Assembly: GCA_020073305.1 (NCBI GenBank)
Contig: JAIQFK010000009.1
Coordinates: forward strand, 124,001 to 188,000
Direction of reading: 5' to 3'
From: Terriglobia bacterium
GTDB taxonomy: Bacteria; Acidobacteriota; Terriglobia; Bryobacterales; Bryobacteraceae
DNA: 64,000 nt
A program made the position numbers and the translations under genes. This document shows, one piece after another, positions 48,951-57,047 of this stretch (within the stretch, counting starts at the first letter, position 1; each line of letters begins with the position of its first letter). The notes below the pieces were generated by a model. That model was not told the DNA's origin and did no database searches. It saw nothing but the letters and a program-made list of their open reading frames with translations.

Positions 48951-48995
48951 TTGTCTACCACTATAGCAACGGCCTGCCTTAGCCGGCTCTTATCT

Positions 48996-49118
48996 AAGAG
49001 GTTGTTGAAAAACCGCGCCGAGCAACCGCTCTCGGTAAGTACCTGATAGCGCAGAGGGCGCACTCTGAGCCACGACCGTCAGGGAGTGGTTTTCGCCCTT
49101 TTTGAACAATCTGTCAGT
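48996..49118. repeat. Possible MITE-like element with imperfect inverted ends
   Basis: The left end AGAGGTTGTTGAAAAACC and the reverse complement of the right end (AGATTGTTCAAAAAGG) share TTGTT-AAAAA cores. Inside are further short inverted pairs (AAAACC/GGTTTT, AGGGCG/CGCCCT). The ~120-bp piece lies between the lptC/A start and a small gene and encodes nothing. It resembles a small non-autonomous element or a palindromic intergenic repeat. No target duplication was recognised. Confidence 0.3.
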
Positions 49119-49125
49119 CGTTGTT

Positions 49126-49302
49126 TTACCGGCGCGCACCACGCTGCGGGTTCTTGAGGGCCGCCTGGCGGCGCTTGGTTGCCGTGCGCTTGGGCTTTGA
49201 GATCTTAAAGGTTCCGCTACCGACGTATTCCGCCTGATAGACGTTTTCCTTCTGCTTGCGCGCCGGGCTACCTGCTGAAGTCGTATTTTCGATGTTATCC
49301 AT
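49126..49302 (-). CDS. Small basic protein of unknown function (58 residues)
   Basis: ATG at 49302 to TAA at 49126. The protein starts MDNIENTTSAGSPARKQKEN and ends KRRQAALKNPQRGARR. The C-terminal half has 10 Lys/Arg in 26 residues, suggesting nucleic acid or ribosome binding. It fills an otherwise empty 390-bp gap in the same direction as its neighbours. There is no strong ribosome binding site and no recognised family. It is easily missed because of its length. Confidence 0.5.
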   Translation of the reverse strand: MDNIENTTSAGSPARKQKENVYQAEYVGSGTFKISKPKRTATKRRQAALKNPQRGARR

Positions 49303-49338
49303 GCTGATTCATGTAGTATAGCAGCCGTGCGCCGAGGT

Positions 49339-52300
49339 TCACTTCATGTCGGTGATCAGCACGACCTCGCTGCTCAGAATGCCGCGCGAGTACGCCAGTT
49401 TTCCGTCGCGCGACCATGCGAACGACAGGATCTGCGCCGCCTTGAAATTGGTCAGCGGGCGAGCGGGTGAACCGTCGAGCGGCTGGCTCCAAAGATTGGA
49501 TATGCCTCCGCGGTTGTCGACGTAGGTGATGGCGCGGCCGTCGGGTGTCCAACGCATGCTGCTGTCGATGGAAACACTCGGCGCGAACTCCAGGGTCTTG
49601 AGCGGCTGCCCGCCATCCGGCGGAAAGATGCCCAGGAGCCATTTGGGCTTGGCCGCGTCTTCAGCGTACCAACAAGCGATCTTGCCGTCGGCCGGCGAAA
49701 CCGCGGGCCGCTGACAGGCTTCCCGAGTGATCTCGACGGGGCCGCCCCCCTCCATCGGCGCCTTCCAAAGGTGCAGTGCCGCCCCGGTTGGCGCCCGGTG
49801 ATGAAAGATCACCCATTGGCTGTCTGTCGAGACTTGCGGCCAGTTGCTTCCATCCGTGCTGCCTTGAGTCAAGGGCCGCAGATTCCCGCCGTCGGTATCC
49901 ATCCTCCAGAGATTCCAGTTTCCCGTCCGGCTGCTATGGAAGACAATGTACCGGCCATCCGGCGACGCGGCCGGCGAATAATTTCTCCGCCCGCCCGAGG
50001 TCAATTGCTTTGCCCCCGAGCCATCCGCTTCGCGCATCCACAGATCCACGGTGTCGCTGGCATCGGCGGAGTACAGGATTTTGCCGTCGGGAGTCCAGGC
50101 CAGATCGTAATATCTGCCCGGACCAGGAACGATCTGGGTGGCATGCTCGGCATTGCCATCCCGCGCGACCCAGATGTTCGCCAGGGTTTGGAACTGCAGC
50201 GCCGTCAGTTGCCGGGAGTCTGCAGTGATGCTGAGCCCAATGTAGTCGGTAAGGTCGTTGGTGATTTTGCGCGCCGGGCCGCGCACGGGTATTTCCCAAA
50301 TCTGCTGGAATGTCGAGTCGGCATCCTGGGCGATCGCCAGGACACCGGAGCCATCGCCGAGCCACACCATTCTCTCCACGAACTGCCAGCGCTCGGAGGA
50401 CAACGGTCTCTGCTCTCCGCTGTCCACCCGAATTCTGATCAGGTTCGAGTAGTGTCCCTGCTGGGGATCAGACTTCTCTATGGCGGCAGCGATCCACTTG
50501 CCATCAGCCGACCAGGCCGGTGCAGAAGCATATCCGAACCGATCCGGATGTTTGCGGGCAGCCAGCGTTCGCTCTCCATCGCCTCCGAGACTGGCGATGA
50601 CGAGATCGTCCCGTCCCTCGATTAGATTGCTTCGTATGAAAGCCAGCCGCGTCCCGTCCGGAGAGGGCGTGATGGCGCTCATGACATCCGTGACCAGTTT
50701 CTTGGGTTGGCCGCCCAGAATGGGAACTTGATAGAGGGAGCCGTGTTCGAAGTCATTGGCATCATAGGCGACGTAATGAAGGTAAGCGCCGTCCCGTGAA
50801 AAGCTGGGAGATCGATAGATGGCCCCTGTCGGCGGCACGACGCGCACGCCGGCGGTCACCTCGGCCTGGCGGATCCAGATGGCCTCGTGCCCGCCCTCCT
50901 CGAGCGTATACGCCACATACTTGCCGTCGGGCGAAATCGCCGCGCTCCTCGCGTTGCCGTTCGTTCGCAAACTGGTGATTTTGATGTTGTCGAAGGGAAA
51001 GCCGCGCCTCGAAATGAGAGACTCGCCGAGGGTCGCGATCAAAACCGCCGCAGCCAGGATCGCCAGGGCATACGCCCACATGTAACTCCGCTTCCCGGCT
51101 CGAGGCGCGGGAACCGGGACCCACGCCGTAGCCGCTACGGCGGCTGGCTCGGGCGGGCGGCGTTCCCGGACGCCGCTCAATCCCATTGCCTGCTCCAGCC
51201 GCTGGAAGCGGGGCGCCGTCCGCAGGGCGTCGAGCCGCGGCTCGACCCCCATCCACAACATCCACGAGTCGCCGTTTTCAAAACCCTTCTCGAGCCACTC
51301 GAGCGCGGTATCCTGATCGCCGAGTGTAGCGTGAATCACCGCAATGTAGTAGGCGGAGATATAACGCCTTTGCGAAAGTCCGGTGAGGCGGTTGAGTGCC
51401 TCGCGCGCTTCCGCGTGCTTGCCGGCGCTGCCGAGTGTCATGCCCAGGGTCCACAGGGCAACGGGATCCCCTGGCGCGAGGGCCAGCGCTTTTTCGGTCG
51501 ATGCCAGCGCCTCACGGTGCATCTGCTTCTGCGAGTATGCCCACGCAAAGATGTCGTACACCATGAAATGGCGGGGATCGATGCGAAGAGCGCGCTGCGC
51601 CTGCTCGAGGGCGTGGTCGAAGCGGCGTGCGTTATAGCTGATGAACGCGCCCACGATTCCCATCATGGGGGAGAGCGGGTCCAGGCTTTGCGCGCGTTCC
51701 ATGCTGGCGATGGCTTCGTCGTGCCGCCCTAAACTGCTTAACAAGTAGGCATACCACTGGTGCGCCGGCGCGTAATCCGCATTGAGTTCAATGGCCCGCT
51801 CGAACCCGCGCTCAGCCGCCTCCCAGTTCCGGTCCTGCATCCAGGAAACAAAGGCTTGCGTAGCGTGTGCCTCCGCGAGCGCCGGATCCAGGTCGAGCGC
51901 CTTCAGGGCCGCATCCTTCGCCGCGGCAAAACACTCCCCCGGCGGCAGCACGCTCCAGACGCCCAGCCAGTTGTAATAATCGGCCAGCCCCGCCTGCGCG
52001 TGCGCGAAATGAGGGTCGAGCGACAGGGCCTCGCTAAACGCCACCAGGGCCTTGGAGAGTCCTTCCTCGGTGAGCGCGCTCCAGTAGTAACGGCCCTTGA
52101 GATAGGCCTGGTACGCGCGCGGGTTGTCGGTGCCGCGTTTGCGCAGCAAGTCGCGTTCTTCCTCGGTCAATCTCTCCACGAGCGCCTGGGCCACCTGCTC
52201 GGACAACGAATCCTCGAGGTTCAGAATGTCGGTGAACTTTTCATCGAACTTGCCCGCCCACAGCGACGATCCGTCGCGGCCTCTCAGCAGCTGCACGGTG

Positions 52301-53640
52301 ACGCGCACGCGTTCGCCGGCGTGCCGTAAGCGCCCTTCCAGTACGTAGTGAACGTCGAGTTCGCGGGCCGCCGTCACGGGGTCGTGCGGGCCCTGGGCGT
52401 ACTTCAGCACGGAACTGGTGGGCCGCACCAGAATGCGGCGGATGTTGCTCAGCTTGGTAATCAGGGCGTCCGCCATGCCAACGCCGAGATACTCATCCGT
52501 CTTGTCGTCTACCCCGAGCATCTGAAACGGCAGAATGGCAATGCTGTTGGGCCCGCTGGGAGGCTTTGCCTCTGCGCCCCCTTGGCGGCCGTCGGGGATA
52601 TAGGCCGCGCTGGCAACCGGAAGGCCATCCAGGTGCCGCGTTATATCGGCGGCCAGTTCCCCGACCGATGCAAAACGCTCTTGCGGCTCCTCCCGAGCAG
52701 CGGTCGCGATGATGCTCGCCAGACTGCCCGTAAGCTGGGTCTGCGCCTCGTCCGCGATCTGGCGGGAGCGCGCCGGGCGGCGTCCGGTGAGCAGCTCGAA
52801 AAGCAGCACACCCAGCGAATAGATATCACTGGCGGCGGTGGCGGCTTCGCCGCGCAATTGCTCCGGACTCGCGTAGGCCGGCGTCATCATGCGGAATCCG
52901 CCGGTGGTTGGCTCGGCGGGCTGCGGCCCGATTTCCGGGTCGAGCAGCTTGGCAATTCCGAAATCCAGCAGCTTGGGCACGCCTTCCGCGGTCACCAGAA
53001 TATTTCCCGGCTTGAGATCCCGGTGAACCACCTGGTGATCGTGGGCGTACTGGACGGCCTCGCACACTCTCACAAACAGCTTGAGCCGCTCGACGGCCGG
53101 AAGCATCTGATTGTCGGCGTAGCGGTGAATCGGCTGCCCGTCGACATACTCCATGATGAAGTACGGCAAGCCGTCTTCGGTGGAGCCGCCGTCCAGCAGC
53201 CGGGCGATGTACGGATGGTCCAGGTTGGCCAGGATCTGGCGTTCATTGCGGAAACGCCGGACGATGAAGTCGAGTTCCATGCCACGCCGGATGAGCTTGA
53301 TGGCGACGCGGCGCTCGAACTCTTCGTCGGCGCGGACCGCCAGATAGACCGAGCCCATGCCGCCGCGGCCGATCTCCTGCACGATGCGATAGGCGCCGAT
53401 GCGCCGCCCGATATCGGCGTCCTCCTCGTCTTCGGAGTGGAAGAGAGTATCGGTGGCGACGGCAGGCGATTCAATAAACTCGCCGGCCTGCTGGTGGGAA
53501 GCCAGTAACGACTCCACCTCGCGGCGCAACTCCTGATCGCCGGAGCAGGCTTCATCCAGGTACGCGGGGCGCTCGCCCTCCGAGCGGTCGAGCGCCGAGG
53601 CGAATACTTCCTTGACTTCCTTCCATCGGTCGGATGTCAC
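49339..53640 (-). CDS. Ser/Thr protein kinase with TPR repeats, one TM helix and WD40/TolB-like propeller
   Basis: 1433 residues from GTG 53640, which overlaps the stop of the sigma factor (GTGA). A longer frame to 53697 would run into that gene. An N-terminal regulatory stretch precedes the kinase: glycine loop IGRGGMGSVY (89-99), Lys115 in VAIK, HRDLKPGN (206-213) and DFG (226-228), so it should be active. An adenylate-cyclase-associated/FlgO-like domain follows (SIAILPFQML, YVLEGRLRHAGERVRV). About six TPRs come next, then a TM helix near 852-872 and an extracytoplasmic propeller with WSPDGK-like blades. The propeller could sense a periplasmic ligand and control the cytoplasmic kinase. Tight coupling to the ECF sigma gene suggests the kinase modifies it. 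Confidence 0.92.
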   Translation of the reverse strand: MTSDRWKEVKEVFASALDRSEGERPAYLDEACSGDQELRREVESLLASHQQAGEFIESPAVATDTLFHSEDEEDADIGRRIGAYRIVQEIGRGGMGSVYLAVRADEEFERRVAIKLIRRGMELDFIVRRFRNERQILANLDHPYIARLLDGGSTEDGLPYFIMEYVDGQPIHRYADNQMLPAVERLKLFVRVCEAVQYAHDHQVVHRDLKPGNILVTAEGVPKLLDFGIAKLLDPEIGPQPAEPTTGGFRMMTPAYASPEQLRGEAATAASDIYSLGVLLFELLTGRRPARSRQIADEAQTQLTGSLASIIATAAREEPQERFASVGELAADITRHLDGLPVASAAYIPDGRQGGAEAKPPSGPNSIAILPFQMLGVDDKTDEYLGVGMADALITKLSNIRRILVRPTSSVLKYAQGPHDPVTAARELDVHYVLEGRLRHAGERVRVTVQLLRGRDGSSLWAGKFDEKFTDILNLEDSLSEQVAQALVERLTEEERDLLRKRGTDNPRAYQAYLKGRYYWSALTEEGLSKALVAFSEALSLDPHFAHAQAGLADYYNWLGVWSVLPPGECFAAAKDAALKALDLDPALAEAHATQAFVSWMQDRNWEAAERGFERAIELNADYAPAHQWYAYLLSSLGRHDEAIASMERAQSLDPLSPMMGIVGAFISYNARRFDHALEQAQRALRIDPRHFMVYDIFAWAYSQKQMHREALASTEKALALAPGDPVALWTLGMTLGSAGKHAEAREALNRLTGLSQRRYISAYYIAVIHATLGDQDTALEWLEKGFENGDSWMLWMGVEPRLDALRTAPRFQRLEQAMGLSGVRERRPPEPAAVAATAWVPVPAPRAGKRSYMWAYALAILAAAVLIATLGESLISRRGFPFDNIKITSLRTNGNARSAAISPDGKYVAYTLEEGGHEAIWIRQAEVTAGVRVVPPTGAIYRSPSFSRDGAYLHYVAYDANDFEHGSLYQVPILGGQPKKLVTDVMSAITPSPDGTRLAFIRSNLIEGRDDLVIASLGGDGERTLAARKHPDRFGYASAPAWSADGKWIAAAIEKSDPQQGHYSNLIRIRVDSGEQRPLSSERWQFVERMVWLGDGSGVLAIAQDADSTFQQIWEIPVRGPARKITNDLTDYIGLSITADSRQLTALQFQTLANIWVARDGNAEHATQIVPGPGRYYDLAWTPDGKILYSADASDTVDLWMREADGSGAKQLTSGGRRNYSPAASPDGRYIVFHSSRTGNWNLWRMDTDGGNLRPLTQGSTDGSNWPQVSTDSQWVIFHHRAPTGAALHLWKAPMEGGGPVEITREACQRPAVSPADGKIACWYAEDAAKPKWLLGIFPPDGGQPLKTLEFAPSVSIDSSMRWTPDGRAITYVDNRGGISNLWSQPLDGSPARPLTNFKAAQILSFAWSRDGKLAYSRGILSSEVVLITDMK

Positions 53641-54215
53641 TGGCCGTGGGCCCTCGCGCTGAGTTCGCGGTAGAGCCAAGCCTTGGCCGCAGTCCATTCG
53701 CGTTTGACCGTGGCGGGTGAAACGCCCAGCACTGCCGCGCTCTCTTCGATAGAAAGTCCGGCAAAGAACCGCAATTCAACCAGGCGGCCTTGCTGCGGAT
53801 CGAGCCTGGCCAGATCGTGCAGCGCGTCGTCCAGCGCAACCAAATCCAAGTCGCGGCGATTGGGTGTAGCAAGGGCATCGTCGAGCGATAACTTAATCGC
53901 GCCGTCGCCCCGCTTGGCGGCCTGCCGGCTGCGGGCGTGATCGATCAGGATGCGGCGGATCATCTCGGCGGCTACCCCGAAAAACTGGGCTCGGTTCTGC
54001 CACTGCACCTGCTTTTGATCGATCAGCCGGAGCCAGGCCTCGTGTACCAAGGCGGTGCTTTGCAGGGTGTGCTCGCGGCGTTCACGTCGTAAGTACCTTG
54101 CCGCCAAGCGCTTAAGCTCTTGATAAACCAGGGGGGTGAGCTTTTCCAGGGCCTGCTGGTCGCCGTTACCCCAGTCCACAAGCAAACGGGTGACCACGTG
54201 TGGTGAGGTGCTCAA
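53637..54215 (-). CDS. ECF-subfamily RNA polymerase sigma factor (TIGR02999-like)
   Basis: 192 residues from a TTG at 54215, with GAGG six bases upstream. The resulting N-terminus (STSPHVVTRLLVDWGNGD) fits the family, whereas a GTG at 54248 adds 11 unrelated residues. Sigma-2 is seen in LTPLVYQELKRLAARYLRRER and the HTLQSTALVHEAWLRL box. FFGVAAEMIRRILIDHARSR follows, then sigma-4 with SIEESAAVLGVSPATVKREW. This ECF group (HTLQ-box type) is common in Acidobacteriota and Planctomycetes, is usually next to Ser/Thr kinases and lacks a classical anti-sigma gene. Phosphorylation by the overlapping downstream kinase is the probable control. Confidence 0.93.
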   Translation of the reverse strand: MSTSPHVVTRLLVDWGNGDQQALEKLTPLVYQELKRLAARYLRRERREHTLQSTALVHEAWLRLIDQKQVQWQNRAQFFGVAAEMIRRILIDHARSRQAAKRGDGAIKLSLDDALATPNRRDLDLVALDDALHDLARLDPQQGRLVELRFFAGLSIEESAAVLGVSPATVKREWTAAKAWLYRELSARAHGQ

Positions 54216-54362
54216 GAGGTGCCTCGATGTACGAAGATTATAGCCCACCGCTCAGGCTCGCCTTTAACAGGGCCCGGAGCTCGACAAGTTACTGATGTTG
54301 AGCCTTTCTGCCTCGATTCACCGCGTTCCTCGTATGGACGGAGCGCGCGTGGGGAGGATCGC

Positions 54363-54779
54363 ATGATTAAAGTGTTTGTTCGCGTACTAGGTTTTCTGTT
54401 TGCGGCCGTGATCGTCACGGCGGTTGGCGGCTTCAGCTATCTCTACTTTCGCAAGCCCGCCATGTCGCCACCCCTGGATGTGAAGCTGGAAATCACCCCG
54501 GCCAGGCTGGCGCGCGGGAAGTACCTTTTCACTTTAGCCGACTGCGACGGGTGCCACTCGCAGGGCGATTTCACGCGGTTTGACGGTCCCGTCGCAGAGG
54601 ACAGGCGCGGCATGGGATTTGTCTTCCCGCCCGAATTGGGCCTGCCCGGAGCGGTCGCGGCGCGCAAGCGAAGGGCGGGAGCCCAAAACCGCGAGGTTAA
54701 TCGGGTGGCATCCGCAACGATGGGGGTAGGAGCTCCCGCTTTTTCGGGAATGAGTTTCCTCTCTGTGGGCAAGCTGTGA
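54363..54779 (+). pseudogene. Truncated cytochrome c-like membrane protein
   Basis: The frame starts at ATG 54363 with GGGGAGGA just upstream. One TM helix (VLGFLFAAVIVTAVGGFSYLYF) precedes a heme motif CDGCH near residue 60 (DCDGCHSQGDFTRFDGPV). Family sequence continues to GFVFPPELGLPG at about 54650. Homologues then go on with an axial Met region and about 100 more residues. Here the frame turns into an unrelated tail (VAARKRRAGAQNRE, ending VGKL). The gene has lost its C-terminal half, including the sixth heme ligand. It might still bind heme, but normal cytochrome function is unlikely. Confidence 0.65.
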
Positions 54780-54793
54780 CAATTTTTGCCGAG

Positions 54794-55432
54794 TCAAAAA
54801 CCGGGTAGTTCCATCCGGATGTCCGCCCGATTCGCCGCCACTGCCACTGCCGCGGCATAGCCGTTAGCGACCGCAAATTCGTGCACGAAGTATCGCTCGA
54901 TCACTTTGTGCTCTTCATCGCCGCAGGTGATCGAGGGATTCGCGGTATCGTGGAGCTTCACCTGCACGATTTTTGGCGGCACCGAGAGACCCAGCCCCAG
55001 GCACTTCAGCACCGCTTCTTTGACCGTCCAAAGCCGGTAGAAGTCCCTGAGCTGGCGCGGCCTCGCCATTTTGCGGAGTTGTGCGGTTTCGCGCGCCGCA
55101 AAGAATCGTTGAGCCAATTCCTCGATCGGACAATCGGCGCGAATCTGCTCGATGTCGATCCCGACCTCCGCGCCGGCCACGGCGATCAGTACATATTCCC
55201 CGGAATGGGAGACGTTGAAATGGATCTGTGGACCTTCTGGCCGCGGCCGAAGCCGCGGTTTCTCATTCCCCGATTCTTCGATGGGCAGTTCCGAAGCCGG
55301 AATGCCGGTGCGGTTCGACAAAATTCTCCGGAGCGAAACGCGGCCGGCGATGTAGCGCTGCCGGTCCTCTTCGAAACGGTAGCGCGCGGCCCGGGCGCTT
55401 TCAGCCGCGGTTAGAATCTGATCCGATCCCAT
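54794..55432 (-). CDS. Sfp-type 4'-phosphopantetheinyl transferase
   Basis: 212 residues from ATG 55432. The Mg/CoA-binding motif is VGIDIEQI (Asp93, Glu95), and the second motif is [13 protein letters not shown] (Trp135, Lys138, Glu139). [15 protein letters not shown] matches the conserved block. The family converts apo carrier proteins of fatty acid, polyketide or peptide synthesis to the holo form. The in-frame sequence upstream of the ATG ([11 protein letters not shown]) looks like the missing first beta-strand of the family. The true start may therefore be upstream, although only non-standard start codons are available there. No carrier-protein gene is nearby. Confidence 0.9.
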   Translation of the reverse strand: MGSDQILTAAESARAARYRFEEDRQRYIAGRVSLRRILSNRTGIPASELPIEESGNEKPRLRPRPEGPQIHFNVSHSGEYVLIAVAGAEVGIDIEQIRADCPIEELAQRFFAARETAQLRKMARPRQLRDFYRLWTVKEAVLKCLGLGLSVPPKIVQVKLHDTANPSITCGDEEHKVIERYFVHEFAVANGYAAAVAVAANRADIRMELPGF

Positions 55433-55541
55433 GGCCTGGAATTTCGGCGTGTGAATCGTCCAGATTTGAACCGCGAGGCTAATAAGTCAGTTCCTTCATT
55501 GCCGTGGCGTGACGCCGAACCAGGCTACAAATCGCGGGCCT

Positions 55542-56906
55542 TCACACCTGCACGACGACTCCATGAGTCGTCGCCAAGGCACGGACTTTTCGTGTCCAAA
55601 CCAGCAGCAGCACGATGCCGATCAAGATGAGAGCGATGCATAAGCCCGTCCAGAGTCCGACGGCGCGCCACCCCACAACAAAGCACAGTACGTAGCCCAG
55701 GGGCAAGCCAATCAGCCAGTAGCTGAGCATGTGGCAAAGCATGGGCGTGCGCGTATCGCCCGCTCCTCGCAGCGCACCGGTCGCCACGGTCTGGATGCCG
55801 TCGAAAAGTTGAAAAGCGGCAGCCACTGCGAGCAATGCGACGGCGTTCCGAATGACGGCGCGATCCGTAGTAAAGACGCGCGCCACGTATTCCGGCAGCG
55901 TGACCAGCACCACGCCGGCGCCCGCCATAAAAATCGCGCCCAAACCCATGCCGGTCCATCCGGCGCGCGCGGCAGCGCTGATGTCGCCACGGCCCAGGGC
56001 ATGGCCGACGCGGACGGCGGCGGCCGAACTGATCCCCAAAGGCACCATGTAGGTGAAGGTGGCGGTGTTCATCGCGATCTGATGCGCGGCCAGCGAGAGC
56101 GGATCGAGCGTGGCGATCAACGCCGTGGCCGCGGCGAAGACGCCGACCTCGAGCGAGAGCTGCGCGGCCGCCGGGAATCCCAGCTTGAGGAGAGCGCGAA
56201 TCCGCGCGAAATCGGGTTCGAGCTGCACGTCCATGAGGCCGGTTCGATTTTCGATGGCATCATACAACGTATAAATCAGCAGCACGGCAATCATGTAGAC
56301 GCGCGAGATGCACGTCGCCCAGCCCGACCCCTCGGCACCCATGGCGCGGGCGCCCAAGTGGCCGTATACCAGGACCCAGTTCCCCGCGAGATTCACCAGG
56401 TTCGCGCTGACCAGCGTAAACATGATCGGGGCGGTGTGATTCATGGCCTGCAAGTATCGGCGTAACGCAAAATAGAGCAGCAGCGGCCACGTGCTCCACA
56501 TGATGGCCCTCAAGTAGGGCAAGGTCTGCCGCATCACCGACGGGTTAATCCCGAAGCGCGCCAGCAACGGCTCCCAGCACCAGACCAACAACATGAGGAC
56601 GGGCGCCAGCGGCAGGCTGAGGTAAACGGCGCTGATGAGCGCACGGTGGCAATCCATTCTTCTGCCCGCGCCATAAGCTTGCGACACCAGGGTATCGAGG
56701 CCCAGCATCAGACCGCTTCCAAAAATCGCTACCGCGTAAAACAGCACGCTGCCCAGGCTCACGGCGCCCATGGCCTCCGCGCTGACGCGTCCCACCATCA
56801 TGGTGTCGACAATGCCCATGCCCATCCAGCCGAGTTCCGCAACCACCAGCGGAGCCGCCAGTTTCAGCATGGGACGTAGTTCCTGAGTGGCAATCTGCCG
56901 AATCAC
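55542..56906 (-). CDS. MATE-family multidrug exporter (NorM-like)
   Basis: 454 residues from GTG 56906 (VIRQIATQELRPMLKLAAPLV). The next in-frame ATG is at 56870. The open frame continues on to 58832 only because it is antisense to the acyl-CoA synthetase gene. Twelve TM segments in two halves begin with MLKLAAPLVVAELGWMGMGIVDTMMVGRVSAEA (in parts) and DTLVSQAYGAGR. The second half has LSLAAHQIAMNTATFTYMVPLGISSAAAVRVGHALG (in parts), typical of the NorM branch. MATE proteins export cationic drugs and metabolites using sodium or proton influx. It is divergent from the PatZ-like gene. Confidence 0.9.
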   Translation of the reverse strand: MIRQIATQELRPMLKLAAPLVVAELGWMGMGIVDTMMVGRVSAEAMGAVSLGSVLFYAVAIFGSGLMLGLDTLVSQAYGAGRRMDCHRALISAVYLSLPLAPVLMLLVWCWEPLLARFGINPSVMRQTLPYLRAIMWSTWPLLLYFALRRYLQAMNHTAPIMFTLVSANLVNLAGNWVLVYGHLGARAMGAEGSGWATCISRVYMIAVLLIYTLYDAIENRTGLMDVQLEPDFARIRALLKLGFPAAAQLSLEVGVFAAATALIATLDPLSLAAHQIAMNTATFTYMVPLGISSAAAVRVGHALGRGDISAAARAGWTGMGLGAIFMAGAGVVLVTLPEYVARVFTTDRAVIRNAVALLAVAAAFQLFDGIQTVATGALRGAGDTRTPMLCHMLSYWLIGLPLGYVLCFVVGWRAVGLWTGLCIALILIGIVLLLVWTRKVRALATTHGVVVQV

Positions 56907-57047
56907 GTTGTGGTCCAAAAGAAAAGCGCGGAAACACTGCAAAAATGAGCCGGTTCTGACGATCGTAACATGGGTGAAACATCGCCCTGTTAACCTTTTC
57001 GGGCTATCGCCAAAGGCCAGCGAGATTGCGGACAATAGAATAGACAA

